A DNA stretch of 64,000 bases from Kuafuiihalomonas sp050331295 (GCA_050331295.1 JBHJGZ010000006.1:620001-684000); one strand, 5' to 3'. Shown: positions 17,488 to 26,326, numbered from the stretch's first letter. Numbers and translations: made by a program. Notes: generated by a model not told the origin, from the sequence alone.

Positions 17488-18764
17488 GTGCATGGCAACG
17501 CATCATCGATCGCGTACGATCCGGCGCGCTCTACCGGTCGATCTTTCGAACTCCACCGGTCGACTCGCCCCGCGGGCGGGCCGAGCGCACGTTCAACAAC
17601 GTCTTCTTGCACCTGTACCCGGCCCGAGTTCCCCGAAGCCTTCTTGCGTTTCGATCGACCTTTCGCCTCGGCTTCATTTCGACCGTGTTGTTCGGGATCT
17701 TGACCGTGACCGGGGTCTACTTGATGTTCTTCTACACACCCGCGGTCACCATGGCCTACGGCGACATGCAGTCGATAAGGACGACTGTCGGCTTCGGCCA
17801 GCTGATCCGCAACATTCACCGGTGGAGCGGTCACTTGATGGTGCTGGCCGTGACGCTCCACCTGGTGCGCACCTTCTTGGACGGCGCCTACAAGCCGCCT
17901 CGGGAGTTCAACTGGGTCATCGGCGTTCTCCTTTGGGTCGTGACCTTGGCATATTCCTTCACCGGGTACCTGCTGCCCTGGGACCAGCTGGCTTACTGGG
18001 CCGTGCGGGTGGGCTCCGACCTGGTGCGCTATGTTCCGGGCATCGGCAGGCAGCTGCAGGCCTTCTTGCTCGGTGGAGACGTGATCGGGCAGGCCACTTT
18101 GCTTCGTTTCTACGTCTTGCACGTGGCGGTTTTGACCATCGCCTTCGGCCTGCTGTGGGTCGTGCACCTGTGGCGGGTGCGAAAGGACGGGTTCGCGCCG
18201 GTGCCCTGGCGGGTTCGGCCGCAGTCGGACGACGATATGGGCGACGAGGCCGCTCGAGACGACGACGGCGATCCGTCGAGCCAGCGAACCCTGGGAACGG
18301 TGCAAGGGGTGGCCGGGCCGGTGCACCCCCGGGATCCGGACGGCGAGGTTTTCAGCTGGCCCCACTTGATCATCCGCCACCAGGTGGTGGCGCTGGCCAC
18401 GGCGGCCCTGGCCATCGGCATGGGGGTGGCGTTCGACGCGCCCCTGCGCGAGATGGCCAATCCCAATCTGACGCCCGAGCCTGCCAAGGCTCCGTGGTAT
18501 TTCGTGGGCCTGCAGGAGCTTCTCGCCCATTTCGATCCGATGGTGGCGGGGGTCCTGACTCCAGCCCTGCTGGTCGGAGCGCTGGTAGTCTTGCCGTACG
18601 TGGACCGGAATCCCGAGCGGCATCCCCGCTCGCGGCGGCTGGCTCGAGCGACGTTCATCGTGGTGTGCGCAGTAACCTTGGGTTTGACGATCCTGGGAGC
18701 CTTTTTCCGGGGCCCAGGGTGGGCGTTCGTCTTGCCCTGGGAGCACCTGTATTTCGAGCCCTGA
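17484..18764 (+). CDS. Cytochrome b (b6-type N and C domains in one chain)
   Basis: A 426-residue integral membrane protein. The four haem-ligand histidines are in place: H112 and H126 in helix B (13 residues between) and H213 and H228 in helix D (14 residues between, the cytochrome b6 spacing). The C-terminal part supplies the subunit IV-like helices. The quinol-site PEWY motif is replaced by APWYF at 336-340, a form seen in cytochrome b proteins of several non-mitochondrial lineages. A charged loop (about 248-290) separates the halves. It oxidises quinol and passes electrons to the Rieske protein encoded next. The start overlaps the flavoprotein stop (ATGA). Confidence 0.93.
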   Translation: MSAWQRIIDRVRSGALYRSIFRTPPVDSPRGRAERTFNNVFLHLYPARVPRSLLAFRSTFRLGFISTVLFGILTVTGVYLMFFYTPAVTMAYGDMQSIRTTVGFGQLIRNIHRWSGHLMVLAVTLHLVRTFLDGAYKPPREFNWVIGVLLWVVTLAYSFTGYLLPWDQLAYWAVRVGSDLVRYVPGIGRQLQAFLLGGDVIGQATLLRFYVLHVAVLTIAFGLLWVVHLWRVRKDGFAPVPWRVRPQSDDDMGDEAARDDDGDPSSQRTLGTVQGVAGPVHPRDPDGEVFSWPHLIIRHQVVALATAALAIGMGVAFDAPLREMANPNLTPEPAKAPWYFVGLQELLAHFDPMVAGVLTPALLVGALVVLPYVDRNPERHPRSRRLARATFIVVCAVTLGLTILGAFFRGPGWAFVLPWEHLYFEP

Positions 18765-18780
18765 GCCCTCGCGGGTGCAG

Positions 18781-18790
18781 GGAGAGGAGG
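18781..18790 (+). promoter_or_regulatory. Strong ribosome binding site for the Rieske gene
   Basis: GGAGAGGAGG ends five bases before ATG 18796. It decides this start over the TTG/ATG-like codons that extend the frame upstream to 18775. Confidence 0.7.
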
Positions 18791-18795
18791 CTGAA

Positions 18796-19290
18796 ATGCC
18801 GAAGCGTAGAAATCTCCTGAACATCGCCTGGAAGACCGGCGCGGGACTGCTGGGCGTCGAGGCGGTGTGGACCACGTACGAAGCGCTCAAGCCCCTCGCT
18901 CAAGGCAAGGCTGGCGGGACCCTGACCTTGGAGCCTCCGGGGCAATATACCGAAGAGACCGTGACCTACATTCGGGAGGCGCAGCTGTACGTGAGCCGGG
19001 TGAAAGGCGAGCTGTTCGCTCTGTCGCAGAGCTGCCCTCATCTGGGGTGTCGGGTGCCTTTTTGCGAGGCTTCGGGGCGCTTCGAGTGCCCTTGCCACGG
19101 TTCGAAGTACGATCTGGCGGGCGAGTGGCTCGAGGGACCGTCGCCCCACGGGATGAATCGATACTTCATCGAGGTCCAAGATGGACGAGTGACCGTCGAC
19201 ACCCGGATCTTGAAGAACGGGCCGCCTCTGGGCACCCGGCAGTACTACACGCCCCCGCGGGGCGGCAGCTGCGGGCCCGGACGAGCTTGA
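18796..19290 (+). CDS. Rieske [2Fe-2S] iron-sulfur protein
   Basis: A 164-residue protein with one N-terminal membrane anchor or Tat-like segment and a Rieske domain. Cluster ligands are Cys80 and His82 (CPHLGC) and Cys98 and His101 (CPCHGS); Cys85 and Cys100 form the usual disulfide. It carries electrons from quinol at cytochrome b to the cytochrome c encoded immediately downstream, on the outer face of the inner membrane. The next gene starts at the very next base. It has an additional Cys90 between the boxes, which is not a usual ligand. Confidence 0.93.
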   Translation: MPKRRNLLNIAWKTGAGLLGVEAVWTTYEALKPLAQGKAGGTLTLEPPGQYTEETVTYIREAQLYVSRVKGELFALSQSCPHLGCRVPFCEASGRFECPCHGSKYDLAGEWLEGPSPHGMNRYFIEVQDGRVTVDTRILKNGPPLGTRQYYTPPRGGSCGPGRA

Positions 19291-20391
19291 ATGGAACGTA
19301 CGGTGTCGCCGCCTTCCCTGGACCGTCCGTCGGAGCTTCGCTCCCTCCGTCGCTATCAGCTGGCCGGCCTCGTGTGCATGGCCGCGCTGATCTTGGCATT
19401 TCCAGCCTACCGCGCCGGCGAGCCCGGCCGAAGAGAAGCGGCCCGGGAAAGTCTTCGGGCCGAGCGGATCGCCTTGGGAAAGCACCTGTTTGAGCTGCAC
19501 TGCGCGGGCTGCCACGGTGAGGCGGGGCGGGGTGGGCGAATCGCGCCGACCCTGGCCGCGCAGGAATTCCTGAGCAAGGTATCGGACGATCAGCTCCAGT
19601 GGTGGGTGGCCCTCGGCATTCCGGGCACGAACATGCCGGCCTACGACATCGACCACGGGGGCCCGCTCACCGACCAGGAGATCGGCCAGCTCGTGACCTA
19701 CATGCGCTCGTGGGAAGAGGACGCGCCGAGCGTGCCCAATTGGCGCAACGGCGTGCCGGCCCAGCCGCCCGAGACGGACGATCGGTCCGAGTCGGGCGAA
19801 GGCGACGGCGGCGCCCGGGCAGAGAGCGCGTCCGACGGGGCCGGGAGCGACGCCTCGGGCGAAACGAAAACCGGCGCCGGGGGCCCAACCGCCGCACTGA
19901 ATGGGGACCTGCAAGCCCGTGCGGTCGACGAAGCCGGCCCGCCCACCCGGGCCGACGGGGTCGCTGATGGAGAACCGAACGCGGGCACCGAGGCGGCGAC
20001 TGCCGGGCCGGAGGAAGCCCGAGGCGAACGGAAGGGCGGTTCGAACGGTCCGGCCGCTTCTAGACATGCGGGAGACCGCGAGAACGTCGACCCGGCGAAT
20101 GGCTCTGGGGCGAATGGCGGAGCGGGCCCAAATTCGGAGCGAAAGATGGTCCGTACCGTCTACGCCACCCATTGTGCGGCGTGCCACGGGCCGGAAGGCG
20201 CCGGAACCGCCGTCGCCGGTCCGGTCCGGCCGCCGCCCAAACCCCTGGACGCCGATCGGTCGCGTCTGGTCGAGATCATCGACGGCGGCCGGCCCGGCAC
20301 GTCCATGCGTGGCTTCGGAAAAGGGCACGGAGGCCCGCTGGACCGACAGACCATCGAAGCGCTGGCCGGTTGGCTTCAGGCCGGAAGCTGA
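19291..20391 (+). CDS. Membrane-anchored dihaem cytochrome c with long disordered linker
   Basis: A 366-residue protein. A membrane anchor (about 23-40) is followed by a class I cytochrome c domain with CAGCH at 71-75 and probable axial Met115 (NMPAY). A second domain has CAACH at 295-299 and probable Met339 (SMRGF). Between them, about residues 155-285, lies a low-complexity linker rich in Gly, Ala, Glu, Asp and Ser. It is the last gene of the five-gene operon and the likely acceptor for the Rieske protein. The flexible linker could let one haem domain reach a distant oxidase or periplasmic partner. The two domains are alike and probably arose by duplication. Confidence 0.9.
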   Translation: MERTVSPPSLDRPSELRSLRRYQLAGLVCMAALILAFPAYRAGEPGRREAARESLRAERIALGKHLFELHCAGCHGEAGRGGRIAPTLAAQEFLSKVSDDQLQWWVALGIPGTNMPAYDIDHGGPLTDQEIGQLVTYMRSWEEDAPSVPNWRNGVPAQPPETDDRSESGEGDGGARAESASDGAGSDASGETKTGAGGPTAALNGDLQARAVDEAGPPTRADGVADGEPNAGTEAATAGPEEARGERKGGSNGPAASRHAGDRENVDPANGSGANGGAGPNSERKMVRTVYATHCAACHGPEGAGTAVAGPVRPPPKPLDADRSRLVEIIDGGRPGTSMRGFGKGHGGPLDRQTIEALAGWLQAGS

Positions 20392-20476
20392 CGGTCTGGA
20401 CCATGGCTTGCGCCGCGCTCCCGGGCCCCGGGGGGGTGCCGTGGCTGCGTGACGGCGACGGGAGCTCGAAAACCGG

Positions 20477-20533
20477 GGCTCGATGAATGAGCAGACATCG
20501 GGGCGACAGGATTCGAACCTCCGACCCCTTGAC
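20477..20533 (-). repeat. Degenerate copy of the tRNA-Pro 3' half (att-like direct repeat)
   Basis: These 57 bases match 22566-22623 with one substitution and one missing base. They cover the last 36 or so bases of the tRNA-Pro gene (T-arm, acceptor 3' strand) and about 21 bases of its downstream flank. The 5' half of the tRNA is absent and the T-stem carries a mismatch, so it is not a working tRNA. Same-orientation copies 2,089 bases apart, one inside a tRNA 3' end, resemble the attachment sites left by a tRNA-targeting integrase. The rest of 20392-20593 shows nothing else. Confidence 0.75.
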
Positions 20534-20593
20534 TCGCCTACACGAACGCTCCCGTGCTCTACAACGCATCGGCCGGCGTGGCCTTTTCCCAGA

Positions 20594-22033
20594 TCAGTCG
20601 GGGGTGATGACCGAAGCAATGGCCGTGAAATCGATGGAACCGTACAGGATCAGCAACACCGAAATGAGTTCGTCGCTGGCCACCCCGACCTCGGGCTCGT
20701 TGGTGAAGTTATTGACCGCGAGCGTTTCACCGTCGCTGTAGCTGAAACGAACCCCACTCACGATGTTGCCAAAGCGCCCCCTGTAACCTGTGCCGAGGGA
20801 AGCATGAAAGAAGTCTCGGCTCGTCACGGCGATCCGTCGGTCTGGGTCGATCTCACTCCGAGAGTCGAGAAGGCTGAAATCGGTTTGAAACCCACTGAGA
20901 AGACTCCAACGTCGAGCTAGGTCGTATTCCACGCCAAAGTTCACGTTGGCCGTAAATTTGGACGACTCGCGAATCAGGAAGGACGCGGATTCACGGGTCA
21001 CGTTGCCCGCGGAATCTACTGTGACCAGTTCTCGCTCTCCGTCGACTTCGAGAAAGCTGCCTTGCGAAGGGAAGAAGAAGAGGTCAAGCTCCAGCGTGAG
21101 CCGCTTCCCTTCGTAGCCCAGGCCGGTTGCGAATCGTATGGGGGCCGGAGCATCGAAGGCGGCACTGATGACCTCACGCCGGCTCGAGCCGTCGAGCGCG
21201 TTCACAACGGTCGCCGAATCGTAGTTCGAAAGAACGAACCAGGACGGGGTGCGGGCGCTGGCTCCAAGTCGGATCCGGTCAGAAAGGCGAAAGAGGACCC
21301 CGAACTCCCCTCGGAGGCCGACTGAATCGGCCGACAAGCTCAAGGAGTAGCCGTTCGTCTGGCCCGTCCCGGCCTCGAGGTCAGTGAGCAGGATACCCGA
21401 ACCAAACAGAACACGCTGGGTCGCGAGCCCGACCAACACGGAGGCACCGGCCGAAAACCAATCCACGAAGTCGTGACCCCAGCTGAGTCCAAACTCTTGT
21501 CTCTTCCAACTGCTCTCCACGGAGCTGACGAGGTCGACGCGTTCCTCGACACTGCTTCCATCCTCCGAGTCGCCTAGGGCCGAGACTTCGAGAAGCTCCG
21601 TCGTTCCAAAACACAAGGAAAGCGTATGGGAAGAGGTCGGGGGCCCTTCTCTATCGCCGATACGCTGAAAGTAACAAACGGCGGCCGGGACGAACCGGAC
21701 TTCGACCTGATTCACGTTCGCGTCTTCCAGTTCGATACTCTCCGCGACGCTGGATTCGCCGGAGTTCGGCTGCCGAAAGCCCGAAAGGGTTCGAAACCGA
21801 AACTCAACCAGCTGAGATGAGAGGGCGAGCGACGTGCGTTGGATGTTGGCGATGACCGCCGGATTCAAGAACGGCGCGGCAGAGTCCGCCCCGAGCGCAA
21901 CCCCGGTCCCTCCCATCAGCGCGGACCTTCCGCCCAGAACCTGGCTTTGTGGGTTCCCTTGGCCGAAGGCGGCTTCAGATGGTCCAAAGATGCTGAGCGC
22001 AGCGCCGACGACGCCGAGAAGGAGGGACTTCAT
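20594..22033 (-). CDS. OmpP1/FadL-type outer membrane transport protein
   Basis: A 479-residue protein. From ATG 22033 a signal peptide (KSLLLGVVGAALSIFG) precedes the FadL-like N-terminal plug pattern GGRSALMGGTGVALGAD and APFLNPAVIA. The remainder shows amphipathic strands of a 14-stranded barrel. FadL proteins let long-chain fatty acids or other hydrophobic molecules cross the outer membrane. The open frame continues upstream for 117 codons without similarity and is not used. The gene is the only one between the tRNA-Pro gene and the tRNA-half copy, so it may be cargo of a small insertion. The 350 bases upstream (22034-22383) contain no gene I can support. Confidence 0.8.
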   Translation of the reverse strand: MKSLLLGVVGAALSIFGPSEAAFGQGNPQSQVLGGRSALMGGTGVALGADSAAPFLNPAVIANIQRTSLALSSQLVEFRFRTLSGFRQPNSGESSVAESIELEDANVNQVEVRFVPAAVCYFQRIGDREGPPTSSHTLSLCFGTTELLEVSALGDSEDGSSVEERVDLVSSVESSWKRQEFGLSWGHDFVDWFSAGASVLVGLATQRVLFGSGILLTDLEAGTGQTNGYSLSLSADSVGLRGEFGVLFRLSDRIRLGASARTPSWFVLSNYDSATVVNALDGSSRREVISAAFDAPAPIRFATGLGYEGKRLTLELDLFFFPSQGSFLEVDGERELVTVDSAGNVTRESASFLIRESSKFTANVNFGVEYDLARRWSLLSGFQTDFSLLDSRSEIDPDRRIAVTSRDFFHASLGTGYRGRFGNIVSGVRFSYSDGETLAVNNFTNEPEVGVASDELISVLLILYGSIDFTAIASVITPD

Positions 22034-22383
22034 CACGCGCGCACTCTGGCGGTTCGAGGGTCCTTCTTCCACTCCAGCCTTGGCCCTACGTCGGCGAAAT
22101 TGGTGCAGCATGCCGTCGTCGCGTCCTCGCCTCGGTGAGGCTCCAGCATCGACGTACGCGCGGTCACTTCGGATCACATGCGACCCGATGTTTGGAGGGA
22201 CTGGACAGCGTCCGTGATCACTGCGGCGACCGGGCCCTCGCGGCATCCGCCGCCGGGGCCGGGGGACTCGCTTCGAGCATCCAGGCACAGGCTGCAGCCA
22301 AGGCCGCCTTTCCGTCGCGCTCGAGAAAGTATCGCTGCACCATCTACCACCCGCATCTCGGGTCAGGTGTCTCGTAAGTTCCA

Positions 22384-22587
22384 TCGGGGCGAGAGGATTC
22401 CTGCGAAGCGGGAGCCTCTCACCGCAAATGGCTCGATGGAACGAGCAGACATCGGGGCGAGAGGATTCCTGCGAAGCGGGAGCCTCTCACCGCAAATGGC
22501 TCGATGGAATGAGCAGACATCGGGGCGAGAGGATTCCTGCGAAGCGGGAGCCTCTCACCGCAAATGGCTCGATGGAATGAGCAGACA
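22384..22587. repeat. Three tandem 68-bp repeats containing a tRNA-Pro 3' end
   Basis: Units begin at 22384, 22452 and 22520, each exactly 68 bases, and are almost identical (one base differs in unit 1: AACGAGC against AATGAGC). Each starts with the 17 bases that are the complement of the tRNA-Pro 3' end. It continues with a private segment containing the inverted pair GAGGATTCC...GGGAGCCTC and ends with the tRNA's normal downstream flank. The next period after unit 3 is the tRNA-Pro gene itself. This looks like repeated duplication at the tRNA 3' end. Confidence 0.9.
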
Positions 22588-22662
<75 letters not shown>

Positions 22663-22709
22663 ATGAGTCTGCGAAAGAACGGCAAGCGGGGCGCGGGGTC
22701 AAGACCAAG

Positions 22710-24215
22710 TCACACCAAGATGGCGGCCGTCAGCGGGACGCCTACCCCCATGAGCTGGTCGTTGTCCTGCTGACGTTCCTCGGAGATCCGGGACACCACC
22801 TCCAAAACGTGGGGATGGGTCATCATGACCTCCTGAAATCGCGTCCGGGAAAGCCGGATCACGAAGCAGTCTGCTTCGGCGACGACCGTCGCGCTGATGG
22901 GGTCGTTGTGGAGAAGCGACATCTCTCCGAACATGTCGCCGGCGACGAGTTCGGCCAGGCTCACCGGCCCGCTTTCCCGACGGGTGGTCACGCTGAGGGA
23001 TCCGTAAAGAAGAATGTAAAGGCCGGATGCCGGCTGGCCCTCCCGGAGGAGCACGGCCCCTTTCTCGAAGGTTCGGCCCTTGAACTGCTCCATCAGTCGG
23101 CGCCGCGCATCCGGACCGAAGGGCCGAAAGAGCTCGTGGGTTGCCATGGCGGTGGCCAGCAGCCGCTGCTGGCGAAAGTCGTCCAGCACCTGGGCCACGC
23201 CCGGATAGCCCCGCGCGACCCGCTCCAGGACATCCCGGCTCAGTTCCAGGATCTCCGAATCCACCTCCGCGGTGACCGTGGCGGTCCGAGGGCCGGGCTG
23301 AAGACTGGCCATCTCCCCAAAGAAGGCGCCGTCCCGGAGACGCGCGAGGAGGATCTGCTGACCGGACTCGTTCCGGCGGGTGACCCGGACTCGGCCGCTG
23401 GCCACCACGTAAAATGAGTCGCCCACGTCGCCTTCACGGATGATGTCCTGACCGCTGAGGACTTCCCGCACCTTCAGGTGCATCAAGAGCTCGATGAAGG
23501 CCGCCCGCGGAAGGTCCGAAAACAGCGGGATCTCGGGTAGGGGCTGGGCCGGCGACGACGGGTCGACCGGCCGCGATCCCGAGGGCGAAGCAGGGGGCGA
23601 TATCGTCGAACTCGACCCGGTCGGAGGGCGATGCCCATTGGTCAGTTCGGTCGAAGCCCCTCCGCCCCGAAATGCAGAAACGTCGATCCGACCGGCCCAG
23701 GTATCGGCGGGCGGGATCTTCGTTCGGCGAGGGCTGGGGGGACTTCCATACTGAGCGGGCGCGATGGGCGCTGCGGCGGCCGATGGCGTCGCGAACTCGG
23801 CGCCCGCCCTCCCTTGAAGCGACGGCGGCCTTCCCGCGTCGACGCGATCCGGAGCGGACGGCAAGCCCGCCTTTCGCGCGGCGTCCGGCGCGATCCGCCG
23901 CTGCGCATACAGCTCAGCCAACATGGACTGGGTCTCGGTGTGCCGCGGATCGACGGCGAGCAAAACCTTGCAGACCGCGATGGCCTTCAGAAGGAATCCT
24001 TCCTGCGCGTAGCGCCGGGCAACCTCGGCATAGGTGTCCACGGCCGCTGCCGTCTGCTCCAGTCGACGGTGGATGTCGCCCACCTTCATCCGACTCACCA
24101 GATCCGAGGGGTCTTGCGCCACGATCCCCTGAAACAACGACAACGCGTCCCGGTACCGCTTTTCGGCGTAGGCCGCGGACGCCCGGTCCTTTTGTCGTCG
24201 GAGGTCGTCGTTCAC
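22710..24215 (-). CDS. TPR protein with two cyclic-nucleotide-binding domains
   Basis: A 501-residue cytoplasmic protein. Residues 1-115 form TPR-like helices (DDLRRQKDRASAAYAEKRYRDAL). After a proline-rich stretch come two cNMP-binding barrels at about 230-335 and 365-470. The first phosphate-binding cassette, GEMASLQPGPRTATV, keeps the Arg that binds the nucleotide phosphate; the second, GEMSLLHNDPISATV, has Ile instead and may not bind. There is no HTH or kinase domain, so it probably acts through protein contacts. The GTG start at 24215 overlaps the stop of the upstream gene (GTGA). The same strand carries a long series of envelope genes, but a link to them is not shown. Confidence 0.85.
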   Translation of the reverse strand: MNDDLRRQKDRASAAYAEKRYRDALSLFQGIVAQDPSDLVSRMKVGDIHRRLEQTAAAVDTYAEVARRYAQEGFLLKAIAVCKVLLAVDPRHTETQSMLAELYAQRRIAPDAARKAGLPSAPDRVDAGRPPSLQGRAGAEFATPSAAAAPIAPAQYGSPPSPRRTKIPPADTWAGRIDVSAFRGGGASTELTNGHRPPTGSSSTISPPASPSGSRPVDPSSPAQPLPEIPLFSDLPRAAFIELLMHLKVREVLSGQDIIREGDVGDSFYVVASGRVRVTRRNESGQQILLARLRDGAFFGEMASLQPGPRTATVTAEVDSEILELSRDVLERVARGYPGVAQVLDDFRQQRLLATAMATHELFRPFGPDARRRLMEQFKGRTFEKGAVLLREGQPASGLYILLYGSLSVTTRRESGPVSLAELVAGDMFGEMSLLHNDPISATVVAEADCFVIRLSRTRFQEVMMTHPHVLEVVSRISEERQQDNDQLMGVGVPLTAAILV

Positions 24216-25366
24216 GACGCGTTCTCCGCACCTCGGTCCGAGGGCGGCGCATCCCGAAGGGCGGCCAAGAGCGCATCGAACAGGTCCTCGATCCAATCCG
24301 CAGCCACCGGGACCAGTTGTTCGACGGCGCAAGGCTGGCCCACCAACGACCGCGCATCGACCCACCGGTGTTCGCGGTCGCTGGGATGGGAAGCTTGGAC
24401 GGCCTCTTCGAAGGCACCTCGACGCAGGAAGGCCAACACCCGGGCCCGCCGGAACAAGGCGCCGGGACCCGATGGCGCTTCGCCGGACAGCGCCATCCGA
24501 AGACCCTCGTAGTGACGTCGTACCGACTCCGCGAGGTCCGCGTCATCGAGGGCTTCGGCCACGACGTTGCGCGGACGAAGCCCGAACAGATCCAGGCTCG
24601 GCGACTTTCCCACCATCACGGTGTCCTCGGTCGAGAAGTCGATGTCCCCCGTGGCTTCCGCGATCTCGCTCGGCCACGGTTCGAGCGTGTCCCCCTCTGA
24701 CAAGTTGACTTGCTGTCCACACACGAAACGGAGAAGCGGACCGTAGCGCCCTACGGTGGACGTGACCAAGTCGAGCCTCCGTTCCCGGTCGCCGGCGTGG
24801 CCGGAATGGACCGTGACCGCCAAGACCCCCAAGGGCGGATCCACCCGACCGGACGGCCACCGTCCCAACGCCCGGCGCACGTGTCCCACGAGCAAGGCAG
24901 CCTGCGTCCAACGGGCTGAATCGCGGGGGCTGTAGGCGATCTGATTGAGTGCGGCTTCCCGCTCGCCGGCCGAGAGCGAACCCTCCGCGAGTCCCGCCAC
25001 CACGTCCAGGTCCAGACCGTCAGTGGGCTCGAAATCCGGGGCCACGCCATCCCATGGGGCCATCAGCTCCGGACCCAGATCCGCCTGCTGAAACAGTTCC
25101 AACATGCCTTCCCGGTCCAGCGGCTTGTGACGATGATGGCCCCAGCCCGACGCCACCAAATCCATTGCCACCCGGCTGGCCAGGAGGGCGCCGAGCGTGC
25201 ACCGGCGCGGTGCAGGCTCCGCTTCGGCCATGGTGCGCACTTGCCCTTCCAGCGCGCGCTCCGTGGCGGACAGGTCCTCCAAGACGGTGTCTCGCTGATC
25301 CACCAGTCGCCGGGCGGCCAAGATTTGGGCCAAACGGCGAAGACTCGCCTCGGAATCTGCGTCCAT
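24212..25366 (-). CDS. Uncharacterised protein
   Basis: A 384-residue, mostly helical, soluble-looking protein with no signal peptide or membrane helix. It starts with a heptad-rich segment (residues 5-50) and has no motif I recognise. The stop overlaps the start of the TPR/cNMP-binding protein, so the two are probably made together and may interact. 83 bases separate it from the DUF697 gene upstream. Confidence 0.7.
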   Translation of the reverse strand: MDADSEASLRRLAQILAARRLVDQRDTVLEDLSATERALEGQVRTMAEAEPAPRRCTLGALLASRVAMDLVASGWGHHRHKPLDREGMLELFQQADLGPELMAPWDGVAPDFEPTDGLDLDVVAGLAEGSLSAGEREAALNQIAYSPRDSARWTQAALLVGHVRRALGRWPSGRVDPPLGVLAVTVHSGHAGDRERRLDLVTSTVGRYGPLLRFVCGQQVNLSEGDTLEPWPSEIAEATGDIDFSTEDTVMVGKSPSLDLFGLRPRNVVAEALDDADLAESVRRHYEGLRMALSGEAPSGPGALFRRARVLAFLRRGAFEEAVQASHPSDREHRWVDARSLVGQPCAVEQLVPVAADWIEDLFDALLAALRDAPPSDRGAENAS

Positions 25367-25449
25367 GCCTCTGAACCTTAGCCAAGGTCGGCCGGACGGA
25401 ACAGTTCTCGACCGGCACGAAACCTGCCAGCGGGCCCGAATGGACCCGC

Positions 25450-26325
25450 TCAGAGGGAGCGCTTCTTGCCTGGTGGGGTCGGTCTCTTTCGGTCCGGATC
25501 GCGCCCCTCGGCGTCCGTTTTCCGTTCGTCCGTTCCCTCTTCGACCTTCTCCGATTCGGCCGACGATTCGAAGGAAACCCGCTCCGTCGCGCCTTCCGGG
25601 CCCGAATTCGGCGGGCCCGAACTATCGTCGGTCCGGGGGCTTCTTCCGGTCTCCGCTTCCCCCTCCGCTTCCCGGTCTGCACCAAGCCCGCCTTGGGCGT
25701 CTGGCCGGCCGGGTTCCGTGGCCGACCCGGACTCGGCCCCGCCGGCGACCGGGGCATCGGGCCCGGTGCCCGACGCCTCCTCCGCCGCCCGGGAAACGTC
25801 CTCCCCATCGCCGTAGCGACTCCGAAACTTGTCCAGATTCTCTCGGGAGAAGACCTTCCGGCCCTCCTTCATCGCCTCGGCGAACACGTTCTTCAGGTGC
25901 TCTTGGCTGAGGGACGGGTTCTTGAAGTACTCCATCGCCACCTGTCCGAGGGCCCAGGTGAGGGCAAAGGAGGCCGGAGCCGCCAATATCCCACCGAGCC
26001 CCGGCAACACCAGCTTCCGCAGGGCGCTCAGCGCCGCGGTGCCGGCGAATGTCACCCCGGCAATGGCGCCGAGCTCCGCCGCCACCCGTGCCGCCTCGGC
26101 CCGGGAAATGGACCGACCGTAGATGTGACCCACCGTCATGACCATGGCGGTATGGATCGGAAGCAGGAGGGCGAGTTCCGCCAAGGGCACCGGAACGACT
26201 GCTGCGGCAGCGGCGGCGTAGGACGAAATGACCGTGACCTCCTCCGCCTTGCTGCCCCGCGCTTCCGGGGTGGCGTCGGCCCAGTTCGTTTCGCGAATCT
26301 CGGCCAGCTGGTCGAGCCAGGACAT
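25450..26325 (-). CDS. DUF697 (YcjF-like) membrane protein with long charged tail
   Basis: A 291-residue protein from ATG 26325. Residues about 35-140 form a DUF697/YcjF domain: a hydrophobic hairpin (AAAAAVVPVPLAELALLLP), then HTAMVMTVGHIYG and further helices. The last 120 residues are low-complexity and rich in Glu, Asp, Ser, Gly and Pro, ending in a basic KKRSL, and are likely disordered. Many DUF697 proteins accompany GTPases or envelope stress systems; no GTPase is beside it. It starts one base after the stop of the outer-membrane protein gene. The open frame further upstream is antisense to that gene and is not used. Confidence 0.75.
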   Translation of the reverse strand: MSWLDQLAEIRETNWADATPEARGSKAEEVTVISSYAAAAAAVVPVPLAELALLLPIHTAMVMTVGHIYGRSISRAEAARVAAELGAIAGVTFAGTAALSALRKLVLPGLGGILAAPASFALTWALGQVAMEYFKNPSLSQEHLKNVFAEAMKEGRKVFSRENLDKFRSRYGDGEDVSRAAEEASGTGPDAPVAGGAESGSATEPGRPDAQGGLGADREAEGEAETGRSPRTDDSSGPPNSGPEGATERVSFESSAESEKVEEGTDERKTDAEGRDPDRKRPTPPGKKRSL

Positions 26326-26326
26326 G

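Noticed and set aside
15514..17493. 659-codon open frame on the minus strand
   Set aside because: Antisense to the flavoprotein gene, which has clear motifs; long antisense frames are common in GC-rich DNA and this one has no recognisable domain.
17051..18820. 589-codon open frame on the plus strand
   Set aside because: Out-of-frame shadow of the cytochrome b gene, which has all haem ligands and coupled overlaps.
20477..20590. Possible second tRNA gene
   Set aside because: Only the 3' half matches; no 5' acceptor strand pairs with it and the T-stem has a mismatch, so it was called a degenerate copy.
18655..20619. 654-codon open frame on the minus strand
   Set aside because: Antisense to the Rieske and cytochrome c genes; its product is Arg/Pro/Gly-rich without motifs.
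22384..22587. CRISPR array
   Set aside because: Units are contiguous 68-bp tandem copies without variable spacers, and they carry tRNA sequence.
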